64,000 bases of DNA from Diplosphaera chodatii (Eukaryota; Chlorophyta; Trebouxiophyceae; Prasiolales; Stichococcaceae), in NCBI GenBank assembly GCA_032358165.1, contig JAALGY010000042.1:1240001-1304000 (forward strand), written 5' to 3'. Numbering within the stretch: position 1 is the stretch's first letter; each line of letters opens with the position of its first letter. A model generated the notes under the pieces. It was not told the origin of the DNA, did no database searches, and was given only the letters and a program-made list of their open reading frames with translations. A program made the position numbers and the translations under genes. This document shows positions 49,105 to 64,000 of the stretch, piece after piece.

Positions 49105-52100
49105 TTAGGGCTTGCCGAGGTAGAAAATGTCGTTGTACGGAATGTTCGCCGTCGTGGCAATGATCTTGCCCTGCACACCAGGACGATGGCACACACGCTG
49201 AGCCTCGATGTTGACGTCTATGCTTACACACAAGCGCACAGCGCCCCAGCAGGGCGCCAGAGTGGCCTGGCAGCTGCCACGCTCGCTGCTGCAGGACGAA
49301 GGACAAATGCAGGCGCAGGCATGGCAGGCCAGGTTCATGCCGACGGCGACTGCCGCGCAAGAGCGCGTGCCCTGCGGCCCGGCCGACCACACTTGCAGGG
49401 CGCCCATAGCAGGTGGGAAGCCGCCCTGTCTGCTGGCGTGTCGTGCTGCGTGCTCACGGGCCGCACCTGCTTGCCGGCCTTCAGCTCCGCGCCGGTGGTG
49501 AACGTGAGGATGCCGTTGGGCTGCGCGCCCTCCGGGATGCCCCGCGGGTCCAGCAGGGAGGCGTAGTAGTTCTGGCCCACGCTGTAGATGCTGTCGTAGG
49601 TCCTCGTCGGCAGGGTGTCTGCAGCCCAGCAGCAGCGGAACATGGTGAAAAGCAAAAAACGATTTCCCCACGTGGAAGCAGGAGCACGTGCCAGAGAGCG
49701 CTGCGCCAGTCCCAATATCGCACTGCTGCCGCTCAGGCGCTGAATGCCAGGAGGCAGCGAGCGTCGTCCCCATGCAATGACTTGCAGACGTGGGCATGGG
49801 TGGCCGCCATGCTCTCATGCTTGAGGCATGCACGCCGGGCAACAACAAGGGAAGGCCAGCAGAGTTTGGCGTGCAGCAGTGCGCACAGCAGTCAAACTGA
49901 ACATAATTGAGTGCCTCCGCCAATGTCATCATTGTATCGTGCCCATTTGTCAAGCCAGGTCGCACCTGTGAAGCCGCCGACGTAGGTCTTGCGTCCACGG
50001 GCAAACGAGTACATCTGCACACAACATTGAGCACATCGGGGGCGCTGCGGCGCACATCATCGATTGTGCAGGCCACCGAGCATATATAGATGGCTCAGGG
50101 GCATTCAGGCGCGCCGGCTCACATCACAATGCAGACTTGCGGGAACCAAGCTTCAGCCAGGCGGCATGGTGCGGGAGCGCGCCGGCGCCTGCCTCGCACC
50201 TTGGCGACGCCCCTGCGGTCCCGGACGGACGCGAGGATGGAGTAGGACGAGCTCGGCGTGGCGACGCCGATGTTCAGGTTGGTGGGGCCGACGCTGTACG
50301 TCGGCTTCAGCAGCAGCTTCTTGACGAGCTTCCTGCCGGCCTTTGCGAAGGCGGTGCGCAGCTCGAACACCTTCATGTCGCCTCTGGCGAAGTTCTGCGG
50401 GGCAGCATGCGAGCGGGGCCTGGTGCGCAGTCTGGGTGGTTCATCTGCACGTGTGGTGTGCCGGTCCCAGCCATTTCGCTCGAAAGAAATGGCCCTTCAG
50501 CAGCAGTCTACCACCGAGCCACATACATTCGCCGTTTGTATGCCGCTCATGATATCAGCCTAGTCTGCCGCGGCGCCAGCTGGCGGCAGACAAGCCTGCT
50601 CGGCCTTGGCGGTCTGGAAGGACCCAGCAGGTCACCTGGTCGGCCGCGGTCTTGAAGAAGAACGCCAGCAGGTTGAGCTTGCCGTTGTTGAGCTGCACGG
50701 CGCCCAGGCTTGCGCGCTGGCACTGCAAGACGGGAGACCAGGAGTGAGGGCAGCTGTGTTCAAGGGCAACACACGGCAGCCACTGCTTATCTGGACCAGG
50801 CAGCGCTGCGCCTAGGGCGGAAAGTCAGGGCAGCACTAGCATTGTACTTGAGCAGACCCTGCAGCTGCTGGTGACCGCTTGCCAGCTGTCAACTGTATGA
50901 CAAGCACGATCACCCACCTCAGGCACGGGCAGCACCGCCTTCAGCCCGGCGGCCAGGCTGCCCGACCTGCCCCGGCGAGGAGTGTACTGGTAAGTGTACA
51001 CGGTGATCACGTCGGCTTGGTTCTGGCCCGTCAGCTTGGCGCACTTCTTCGGCGCGTTGATGTAGCACCATGTCGCCAGCTGCAGCTGGTAGCCTGCGCT
51101 GAGCATGCGCACTAGATCAAAAGGAGCGTGAAACTGTATCAAACGACATCAGTGTTGGGTGCGGTGCGGGTGTCGCTGCGATGCGAGTGCGCGATTGTCA
51201 TGTGACTTCAGGCATGTGGCCTGCCTTTAATTCTGGCAACACGGTTCATCGGCTGACTGCCTTCGATCAGGACGCATGCACAAAGTCGCGCGACGTGCGC
51301 ACCAGCTACTGACAGCAGGCAGGTCAGGCTGCATGCCTGCGTAGCTTCATGTTAGGTCAGGTGCCCACCTGATCCCGTCTTAATCGCGCTGAGTGGTCCA
51401 GTGCCTGGCTGCGGGCAGCTGTTTGGCTTGAAGATGCCGTTCGGCAGCAGCACGTTGTCGACCAGCTGCAGGCAGGCACGAGCGCTGCGTCAACCTGGTG
51501 CAGCCTGCGTGTGGGCCGTCCATGTGCCAGTAGCAATGCATCTGGTGACCAGGTGCCATATATAACGCACACAACATGCGGCACACAGATATCCTGCGCT
51601 GATGCGCGTGACTTTGGCCAAGATCAAGTCGTCACGCGACCCGATGACTGAGCTTCGGCATGTCACGGGACATGGGTGATTGATGACGGGGCATAGCGAC
51701 TGAAGCTGCCGGTACCTCCGATGCATGCGATCCCACGAGGCCAGGGTTCTCACTCACCGCGGGATCAGTGAAAGAGGTCAGGTCCGTGACGAGGACGCGA
51801 TAGCGGCCTCCAGGCTGCACAGTTGCGACCGTGAAGGCGACTGCACCGCAGGTGGGGGTCAATTTGTCAGCATAAAAATCTGCGTTGTGACCGCCGGCGC
51901 CGAGACCTGCACATCCACTGCATGCATGCAAGCGTACCCGGGAGATTCTTGTGATATGTGCGAGCTGTGCAACAACGCAAAGGGGTGTACAGGCATGCAG
52001 GGAGCGTGCGATCTGCGGCCCGCACATTTGGAGTCAGCCCAGCTGCCGAGCGGGTTGAAGGTGTATGGGAAGTTGCCCTCCAGCAGGTCGACGCTGAGCA

Positions 52101-52396
52101 CCGACGACGTGTTTTTCAGGTTGGTAAACTGCAGCGGCAGCTCGAGATGGCGTCAGCAGGGGCACGGCGCGACAGTCTCCAACATGACGCATGCGTGCGT
52201 GCTCTTGGGCCAGGGTGCACCATCTGCATGCCATGGCATATGGCCTGACGCGCTCGCGTAGGATCACCGTGAGGACACCGGTATTGCTGGTGGCCAGGAT
52301 TGACGGGATCGGGACAGCAGCCGCCGCGCCGTGCGTCGCCAGGGCCACCGCCAGCAGGGTGGCGTACAGCACGTGTGCACCGCCGCGACGAGCCAT
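49105..52396 (-). CDS. secreted protein of unknown function, paralog F
   Basis: 378 aa from ten exons: 52396-52268, 52128-52026, 51840-51758, 51465-51369, 51093-50918, 50722-50636, 50394-50200, 50014-49966, 49618-49467 and 49170-49105. The N-terminus is a signal peptide (hydrophobic run YATLLAVALATHGAAAA), and no other membrane segment is evident. I do not recognise the family. Residues shared with paralog G include PIPS.LATS, LGSWADSK, the cysteines in SCPQPG and TWCYINAPKKC, ADVITVYT, QLNN, VFELR, GRKT and the ending FYLGKP. Four cysteines are conserved, consistent with disulfides in a secreted domain. The frame runs upstream to an ATG at 52453, but the ATG at 52396 directly precedes the signal peptide. 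All ten exons match G in phase. Confidence 0.85.
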
Positions 52397-52453
52397 GGCG
52401 ATGGCGCCGGAGACTGTGTTTCTGAATTTGAGTGCTCCAGATGCGGATGCCAA

Positions 52454-52890
52454 GCAGCGAAGCAGTTGGTGGCAAAAGTGAGTGACTAAGCGGCGAATGT
52501 CTGTGGTCTGTCTCTAGCTGGAAAGTATGTTGCCCCCGAGGGTTTAGGGTTTACGTGTGAGCAACTCAATCTTAAAGGGACGCTTTTCTCATGGGTTACC
52601 AAAGGACAGTTGACGAGTACGTCTACCATCCCCCTCTCCAGCTGTAGTCCATAAAGTCAGCAATGTTGTGGTTTGCAGGCCTGACATACGGGCGCTGAAA
52701 GATCAATGCTTCTTGCCGTTTGCCACAGCTTGAGCTGGATGTTGACTGGAGCAAGCAGCAATGCGACCGGGTGGACCAAATGTATGTCTCCTGGCCAGCA
52801 TCACAGCCATGTGTGGCAAAGCACTGCTGCCTTGAGCGGCGGCGGACATGATGCAGGCTAGTCTGCTGTACGTCCAGTTACACAGCAGAC
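52454..52890. other. intergenic region upstream of gene F
   Basis: The proximal part (CAGCGAAGCAGT near 52456 and a CTAGCTG phrase near 52517) resembles the region upstream of gene G, so the promoter was probably duplicated with the gene. Nothing else recognised. Confidence 0.5.
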
Positions 52891-53578
52891 TAGCATGCAG
52901 TGCGCATGCCCTCCCGGGCCTCGACGCGCCCGCCGGCCGACCGGCGGCCGGCCACGCCCAGCGCGTGTCTGCTGCACGGCGCGCGGCGTGCGCGGCAGCG
53001 GGGCCCAGCGGTGCGGCGGCAGCCCCGGCGCGGCGCGCACCGGCGTCTGGCGCCGCGGGGGCCAGCGCCGCGCGTGGGGCGACGGGGGCGTCGGCGCGCT
53101 GGCCGGCGGCGCTCCGGGCAGGTTCAGGCGCCCCGGAGCCTGGGCCCGCCCCTGGCGTGGCGGCCCGCCGGCGGGCGCTCGGCCTCGCGGCGTGCGTCGC
53201 CCAGGCGGCATCACGCCGCCCGTGCCACCGCTCGGCGCTCAACCCCCATCACGACCCTGCCCTGCAGACAGGTCCACACTCCTGTCATATCCATGCTGTC
53301 CGGCAGCTGGCGGCAGCACGGGTGAGCGCGTGCACAAGTGACCAGGGTGTGGGAAGGCGGCAGTCTCGCTCTGGGCTGGCATCAGGCGGCGATGCCATGT
53401 GCCGCAGCTGTGCTTGACACGCGCAGGTGCGGCTGCAGCAGAGCTTCAGGACAGCAGAACCACTCACCCGCGCACACGCCGGGCCTGCGGCGGCAGCGTC
53501 GGTGTGGGGGGCACGTTGCTGAGTCGCCGCCAGCGCCGCCTTAAGCCAGCGTGTTGGAAGGCTCCGCGCCGCTGAACC
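52891..53578 (-). pseudogene. decayed FtsH fragment (exon 8, exon 9 and perhaps more)
   Basis: At 53578-53468 the minus strand reads GFSGAEPSNTLA then stop, against GFSGAELSNMVN in the intact FtsH exon 61757-61654. The resemblance continues past the stop (GGCGGCGCTGG, then CAGCAACGTGCCCCCCACA against CAGCACGCGGCCCACA) and ends at a GTGAGT donor. At 53261 a CTGCAG acceptor precedes sequence matching the zinc-motif exon (GTGATGGGGGTTGAGCGC against ATGATGGGGGCGGAGCGC) with an in-frame stop. Very GC-rich sequence down to about 52891 includes CACGCGCTGGGCGTGG, like the next FtsH exon. Exon order is preserved. Stops and indels rule out a working protease. Confidence 0.75.
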
Positions 53579-53884
53579 CTGTGAGGGACAGGACCAGGCA
53601 CGGCGTTTTCAGCATGCGCTGGGTGCAGCGTGTTGCGGGGGTTGTGCTGTGTAATGCCAGCCAGCTTTCGTGCATGTGTGATGGGTCCTGTTGCAGGGCC
53701 ACTCGTTGCCTGCAGCCTCCTCCACATCGCCAACACCGGCGCAGGTGATGAGCGAGCCAGAAAGCAACCAGCTGTCCCGCTGAACTGCTGCATGCGATGC
53801 TGTTGACACGAAGGCTGGCAAGCCAGTCGCTGTCCACGCACCTGCTCGACACACAAGCTGCTGACGTCAGCGGCTTGTTTGTGA

Positions 53885-54336
53885 TGAGCTGCGTGGCGAT
53901 GGCCGCGCCGCCGAAGCTAGCCGCCGCTGCGATCTCAGCCGCTGCCGCTGCAGCCATGAGCGCCGCTGCTGGCAGGCTGGCTGGCGGGGTGCAGCTGCCA
54001 GGAGGCGTGCGCCGGCGTTACGACGTGCCCTCGGCCTTGTACATATTCACGACCAGAGCCCTGAATGAGGTCCGTGTGCAGCTGATGGTTGCTGCTGCTG
54101 CTGCAGCCGAGATGCGTCTCGTCACAGCCGTGGTCATGCGACGCAGTCTGTGACCAGCCGTGGAGGCTGCACAACCGTCCGAAGCCGATCGCACAGCCAG
54201 AATCCTGCGTCTGTAGCACCAGGCTGGGTAGGTGCTCGGCTCTGTGCGGCAGACTGCCGCATGGCCTGACGCCTGCCAGAGCCGTTGCCCAGGCGTTCGC
54301 TGCAGCACCCAGTACGCGCCGCCGCGCCTGCTGCAT
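53885..54336 (-). pseudogene. decayed copy of the OXA2-type insertase first exon
   Basis: From ATG 54336 it reads MQQARRRVLGAAANAW, then SLVLQT and LCSLHGWSQ, close to MQQVRRRMLSAAGDAW, SLVLQV and LCSLAGWSQ in the intact gene at 48411. After about 120 codons the similarity moves to another frame: ASLPAAALMAAAA and GGAAIATQLI correspond to ASLPAAVMLATAA and GPVAAATQLI, so at least one frameshift is present. The following GLPWWATLS segment and all later exons are missing. It lies in the same orientation as the intact gene. Confidence 0.8.
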
Positions 54337-55319
54337 AGCTACAGACCGCTCACATCAATAGCTGCAGTCTGCAGCTGAATGCCTCAGCATCTGCGAGCGA
54401 CACCGGCTGATGTGGCAGTGGGACTGGATCAAACAATCTGCGTCAGGTGCTGCACACTGCCCACTCAGGACCCTGCTGCTGCGCAATCAAGCACGACGTC
54501 AGTCAGCTGCTAATTACTGAAAGTGGATGCGCATGGAGATGGTGCAAGGCTTGCGATGCACTGCCTATATATCAGGACAGGGTGCCGTCCTGCCTGACTG
54601 CATCACCTGGCACATCTCCGGGTCACATGGATGGTTGCTGGGTGGTTCTCCTGCAGCAGCCAGCGCCTGAGTTGCATTGTCGAGCAATCAATACTCACGG
54701 GCACTTGTTTGCTAATCCAGCGCCCCCATGCCTGAATTTATCCAACCCACTCTACAGGGAGCAGCCTGCGCTGTGGGTGTGCTGTGCTACTGGCAACGTT
54801 GCGTGCGGGATACATGTTCGTGAGTCTGATGCTCAAATGGGTGGTGATTCAGGGGAGTGTGAGCGGCACTGCTGAACAGTGTGGCATGCTTTCTGGGTTG
54901 CGACCTGCGATGATGCCGCAGCAGGCAGGTCACAGCAGAGCAAGCACCGTGTGTGGTGTTGTTGTGCTCAGGACTCTGTGATTCACCTTGCATTGTTGAC
55001 AACACTGTTGCTGACAACCATGTGCTACGAGTCAACGGCTGCCTGGGCATTGCGGACTGCAATGCATCAGTTCACAATGTTGAGAAGCTCAACCTCAGAA
55101 GAAATGTCAGCGGCTTGCGATTCGATTGGTCCGAACCCACATGCATCTGGGCATGTGCTGGCGCAAGCTGCATTTGACCTGAAGGAAAGAAACTACCCTG
55201 CTGATTGGCCCCTTACTCCGCCAGATTGCTGCCACGCGAGCAATACCATACCTTCGAGTGACCCGCCAGATTCTGCTCTACATACCATCTGCGCTACGCT
55301 ACCTGGTCTGGCATTGTAT
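54337..55319. other. region between the insertase remnant and gene G
   Basis: It corresponds in position to 48412-49104 (insertase promoter to 3' end of the secreted-protein gene) in the other half of the duplication. No gene was recognised. Confidence 0.5.
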
Positions 55320-58300
55320 CTATGCCTTTCCGATGTAGACGATCTCGAAGTACGGCACCACGTCCGTGGCGATGGCCGTGCCCTGCACATCCGATCCAGC
55401 CAGTGGTTTGCAAGCTGCCCATCAGCTGTTCTGGCGCTTCCGCCAGCATGCACCGCTTCGATGATGCAGGACACACGGCGCAGTGCTCAGGGGTCGGCAA
55501 GCACAAAAAGGCATGCAGGGTGCGCCGGCAGCCGCACCGCCTGACCGGCCGCGAGCTGCGCGGCGGTGGTCAGCTGGATCCGGCCGGTGGGCGGGTCGCC
55601 GGCGGGCACGGTGGTGAAGTCCTCCAGCGCGCTGTACACGTTGCCGGCCATGGTGGTGACGTCGTCGTACACCCGCGTCGTCTCTGTGCCTGCACGGCAG
55701 CGAAAGCAGATGTAGGAGACGCACCAACCTGGTGATGGGAGATCCTCACAAATCCTGAGCATACTTCGCGGGAATCTCTGCCGGAAAACTAGGATTTGAC
55801 GTGCTGCAACCTGTCCCTGGCATAGGGCACGCAGAAACAGGGGCGTGTGCAGGACGCGGGTGCAGTGGTGTCCACCCCAGCGTGCTTCGCGCTGCTGTGT
55901 CAGGTACATGGCATCTGCTGGATAAGGCAGCGTGCACACCTGCAGCGCCGCCGATGGCTGTCTTCCTGCCAGACGCCCAGTTGTACACCTGCACAGGGTG
56001 CGCCGCACGTGGTGAAGGCGCCTCTTTGGCATGCGTGGGAGGCTAATGTGTGCAGGACAGGCGCTGGAAACAACTCTGATGTGGCACTCTCCGGCCGTAT
56101 CGACCGCACCAGGGTCCAGCGCAGGACCTGCCCTGGAGCATGCAGCTGCACAGGGTCCCGTCATCCGGGGCCCCCACACCTTGGTGATGCCCTTGGCGTC
56201 GGTGGCTGCCGCGATGATGGTGTACGCCGAGGCCGGCACGCCGGACACGATGCTCAGGCCGTTGGCCACCGCGCGGTAGGTCTTGACCAGCGACAGCGAC
56301 TTGACCACCACGCCCTTGACCGTCTTGAAGTTGCTGCGCAGCTCGTACACCGCCAGGTCGCCGACGTTCCTGCCCTGCGCCACCCAGGAGCGAAACATCA
56401 GGGTTTGTCGCCCCAGGCCAACCTGTGTACATAGCAGCCCAGGCCGTGGAAGTGACGACGCATGCGGCTGGGGGCTGATGCTTCGCGTGAGCTGCCGTGC
56501 GCACGAACTCATGCTGCCACAACACATGGGCGCACCAGGTTGGCGGTGGTGGTGGCGGTGCGGGCCAGCACGTACAGCACGTTGTTGTTGAGCTGCACGC
56601 CGATCAGGGTGGCCCGCGTGCACTGCAGGCGGCCGCGGAACCAGGAAAGTCAGCAAGCTGGTGACGCCATCTGGCTGGTGGTCTGTCTGGCGTGGCTGGA
56701 GCAGTCCAGCTGGCAGACCGTCTCCCATCATGCAATCCCAGGCAGCAGTGGGCCATCAGTCGGACCCAGCGTGCAGGAGGAAAGCTCCAGGACACCGTTG
56801 CATATCCTCACCGCGGGCACGGGCATGACGGCCTTCCTGTCGGCCTTGATGGTGCCCAGGGTGAAGCGCGCCGTCGCGGGCGTGTACACGGAGGTGTACA
56901 CGCTGATCACGTCGGCGACCCTCTCGCCCTTCTTCGCGCACGCCGCGCCGGCGTTGACCGTGCAGTGGGTCGTCAGCTGCAGCGTGTAGGCACCTGCGGC
57001 GGCGCGGGACATGGTCGGCGTGAGCGCCGGCGCTGGGTGCAGTGATCCAGCGCTCGCTGGCAGCAGGATGCTGGGTGCGCCAGCGGTGCAGACCGATGGC
57101 ACACCCAGCCGACGTCGGTGCCTCGCAGACTCTCGAATGTCCGACGGCAGGGGTGCGTGGCGAGCAGTCAGCACAGTGCCGCATCTCATTGCAGAGGTGC
57201 GCATCAGCATGTCCACATCGCCCGGCAGCTGCGGCGCCGCTGCGGGACATGGCAGACCCTCCCCCAACAAGAGGCTCCCTGTACCAGTGTGGCATGGGCG
57301 TGTAGCGGATTGCTGCAGATGCGCTGCAGGTGTGCTACAGGGTGCGCACCTGTGGAGGACTTGACGCCGGTCAGGGGGCCCAGGATCGGCAGCGGGCAGG
57401 TCTTGGGGTTGTACGCGCCGGCGGGGAATGGCAGGCTGCCCAGCAGCTGCAGGTGCAGTGGCGACAGCAACAGTCGGCACATCAGATCGAACAGTCACAT
57501 TGCATGACACCAGGCGTTGCGTGGGCTGTACACGCCGGCGGAACGCCAGACTGCCCAGCAGCTGCAGGGGTGGGGCAGCAGTAACCATCGTCAAGCATAA
57601 CAGTGACGCTGCGAGACATCAGAACCCAGGCATCACAGCTTCGGATGGACGCCACAGCCATGAGTGGCATGCAGGTGTATGCGTCACATGCGCAAGGTGC
57701 AGACGGAAACCTGGTCCGTTGCTGATGGTTGTCACGCTCAAACAGATGCAGTGGCACATGTGATCAGGTGGCGTGGTGCAGGCGGTCCTTGCCGCCGTGC
57801 ATGCACAAGGTGCTGCAGGGATGGTACCGACAACGGAGGTGGAACTGCAAGCGGCTCACGATGGGCTTGCCGCCGGCTGTGGTGTTCGTCAGGTCGGCGA
57901 CGAAGAGGCGGTACCCAGTGCCCGGGTCCACCGTGCCGGCTGTGAACGAGTCTGCGCGGTGGAAAGCCAATACTAAGATCTTCAGCACGTGCCATGTTGC
58001 ATTGCGTCGTGAGTGCCGTGCGCAGGAGGCGCGGGAGCGCGCGCTGTGGCACCGGCTGATGCTGTCCACAGACAGGATGCTGGAGCCGGACGCTGCAGGC
58101 GTGCATGCGTGCAGCGGGCCACAGCGCAGCGGTGGGCCGACGCACATTTGGAGTCGGCCCAGCTGCCGAGCAGGGAGGCTGTGAAGGCGTTGTCCTCCGA
58201 CAGCAGGTCCACGCCCGTGACGACGGACGTGTTGGCGAGGCTGATGAACTGCGCGAGGTGCAGAAGGGCAGGGGGTTCAGGAGCATCGAGGCATTCGAAA

Positions 58301-58528
58301 TGTCCGACACTGTACGTCCTTCGCAGCCTGTGCATGCTCACGAAAGGGGGTGCACGGCGCAAACAAGCCGGGTCACGGACTGCTGCGGCAATGAGCGAGC
58401 ACCGTGATGGCGCCGCCGTCGCTGGTGGCCAGGAGGGAGGGGATGGGGATGGCCGCCGCGCTGTGCGCCGCCAGTCCCACCACCAACACCGCGGCCAAAA
58501 CCTGCAGGGCGCCGCTGAGACGCGCCAT
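55320..58528 (-). CDS. secreted protein of unknown function, paralog G
   Basis: 381 aa from ten exons: 58528-58403, 58248-58146, 57951-57860, 57446-57350, 56993-56812, 56622-56536, 56374-56180, 55988-55940, 55689-55538 and 55382-55320. Starts with a signal peptide (LQVLAAVLVVGLAAHSAAA). The family is not recognised. Shared with F: PIPSLLATS, LGSWADSK, the cysteines in TCPLPI and THCTVNAGAAC, ADVISVYT, QLNNN, VYELRSNF, GRKT and the ending IVYIGKA. All intron phases equal those of F, so the pair arose by duplication. A truncated extra copy of exon 4 lies in the preceding intron (57510-57570). Exon 9 could end at CAG|GCG or three bases later at GCG|GTGCGG; the GT site is used. Confidence 0.85.
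57510..57570 (-). repeat. partial duplicate of gene G exon 4 inside the preceding intron
   Basis: The minus strand reads CTGCAG then LLGSLAF..., nearly the same as the start of the real exon 4 at 57446 (LLGSLPF...). Similarity covers about 55-60 nt including the acceptor, after which it decays and no suitable donor follows. It lies about 110 nt upstream of the functional exon. Confidence 0.65.
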
Positions 58529-59319
58529 GGCCGCTGTGGCTGGTCTGGATCTGTACAGAAATTAGTTATACAGAAGCAGCGGGGGCAGCGAAGCAGTCGG
58601 CGATGTGATAGATGTCTCGGGGCTCTAGCTGAGGGCGTTTGCGCAGAATATGCTGTTGTACGGGCAGGCCGGCGGATATCTGAACGGCATCCTTTTCGCA
58701 CGGGCCTCCCGGAAAGCGCGGTTACAGTCAGGGTGAGTCAGCAGCGCCGTTTGGGCAAACCCCTCACATGGAGGAGATGGACGAAAGTCCCAATTGCATG
58801 TGTGTCAGGTTGGACACTGCCGTCCGTAGTACACAGATAGCTTGAGTTTCTCTCGATCGCTTGCTGAGAGAATGCAATGGCCCACAAAGCACATGAAGAC
58901 CTCTATGCTGGAGACACCAGGGCAACTGCGCGCAACGATCATGTACACTGCTGAGGCCTGACACCCGCAAAACATCATGTGAGATTTGCTTCCAGACCCA
59001 ATGGTCGTCCAAGCTGCATGAAATGGTGGTCCAAGCTGCATATATACATTGAGCCCCGAGCAGCGCTGCTGGTTTCTGCGGTGCGCCGCTAGCTCATGCG
59101 TGCATCTGCACCACGACATGTGCTGCCATACCCCACACCGGGAGCAGAGTGCGCCAGCATTGAGCAGCCGCCAACAGCCCCTGCAGCAAGCGGTGCGGGG
59201 CTGCGCAGGCAGCAGCGCAGCCACGGCGTGCATGCCGGCGGCTGCCGACGCGGCGCCAGCTGCCGGCAGCTGCCGGCCTGCAGACCAGGCTGGCCCCGCT
59301 GGCGCACGGCTGCGCCCGG
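58529..59319. other. intergenic region between gene G and FtsH
   Basis: It holds the gene G promoter and the FtsH 3' UTR. A GAATATGC octamer (P1BS consensus) at 58646-58653 lies about 118 nt upstream of the gene G ATG. The CAGCGAAGCAGT phrase near 58586 is shared with gene F. No gene was seen. Confidence 0.55.
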
Positions 59320-63899
<4,580 letters not shown>

Positions 63900-64000
63900 C
63901 TGTTGCGAGGAGCGGCACGGGACTTGACATAGTGCATCAAATGCTCACAACCTGCCCAGGGCCTTATCTGCCCACCACACATTGCGTGCACTAGTCACAC
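63900..64000 (-). other. intron of the FtsH gene at the window edge
   Basis: The acceptor CAACAG before 63899 implies that an upstream FtsH exon with the organelle-targeting sequence lies beyond the window. Confidence 0.5.

Noticed and set aside
52848..53417. 189-aa Ala/Arg-rich open frame on the + strand
   Set aside because: The frame overlies decayed FtsH sequence on the other strand; its composition comes from very high GC content.

Overview
The window is nuclear DNA of a green alga (Chlorophyta, probably a Chlorella- or Chlamydomonas-like lineage; the species cannot be named from sequence alone). Genes are GC-rich and cut into many short exons (11 to about 520 nt) by introns of roughly 100-300 nt with GT...GCAG ends. 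A minority of introns start with GC. TGTAA, the chlorophyte poly(A) signal, lies 316-362 nt downstream of several stop codons. I built the gene models by joining exons in phase and comparing paralogs, so most models are checked against at least one neighbour.

Positions 1-31588 (+ strand) hold a head-to-tail array of five PhoD-type alkaline phosphatase genes: 61-4560 (5' end outside the window), 5565-10731, 12035-17847, 18958-24598 and 25836-31588. The four complete ones begin with a signal peptide. Genes 1 and 2 share one exon layout; genes 3-5 share another with more introns. Upstream of genes 3, 4 and 5 the same module recurs: GAATATGC (a match to the P1BS site of PHR1/PSR1 phosphate-starvation regulators), 48-50 bp later GCACGTGG, then a 5' UTR intron whose acceptor lies exactly 8 nt before the ATG. 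Gene 4 carries a one-base insertion that breaks the frame in this assembly.

Positions 32520-43786 (- strand) hold two paralogous membrane-anchored class 3 lipases (GHSLGG, with Asp and His downstream), separated by a three-exon gene of unknown function at 37941-39333. The boundary between the upstream lipase and that gene is not resolved.

Positions 44421-63899 (- strand) hold an OXA2-type membrane insertase with C-terminal TPRs (44421-48411), two tandem paralogs of a secreted protein family I do not recognise (49105-52396 and 55320-58528, ten exons each with identical phases), and an FtsH4/YME1-type AAA metalloprotease (59320-63899, 5' end outside the window). Between the two secreted-protein genes lie decayed pieces of FtsH exons and a decayed copy of the first exon of the insertase. 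This is what a tandem duplication with breakpoints inside the two flanking genes would leave: OXA2 - secreted protein - (FtsH remnant)(OXA2 remnant) - secreted protein - FtsH.

Functionally, the left half looks like a phosphate-scavenging cluster under phosphate-starvation control (inference from promoter motifs). The right half places an insertase and a protease, probably both of the mitochondrial inner membrane, next to an uncharacterised secreted family. I saw no tRNA, rRNA, transposon or viral gene.
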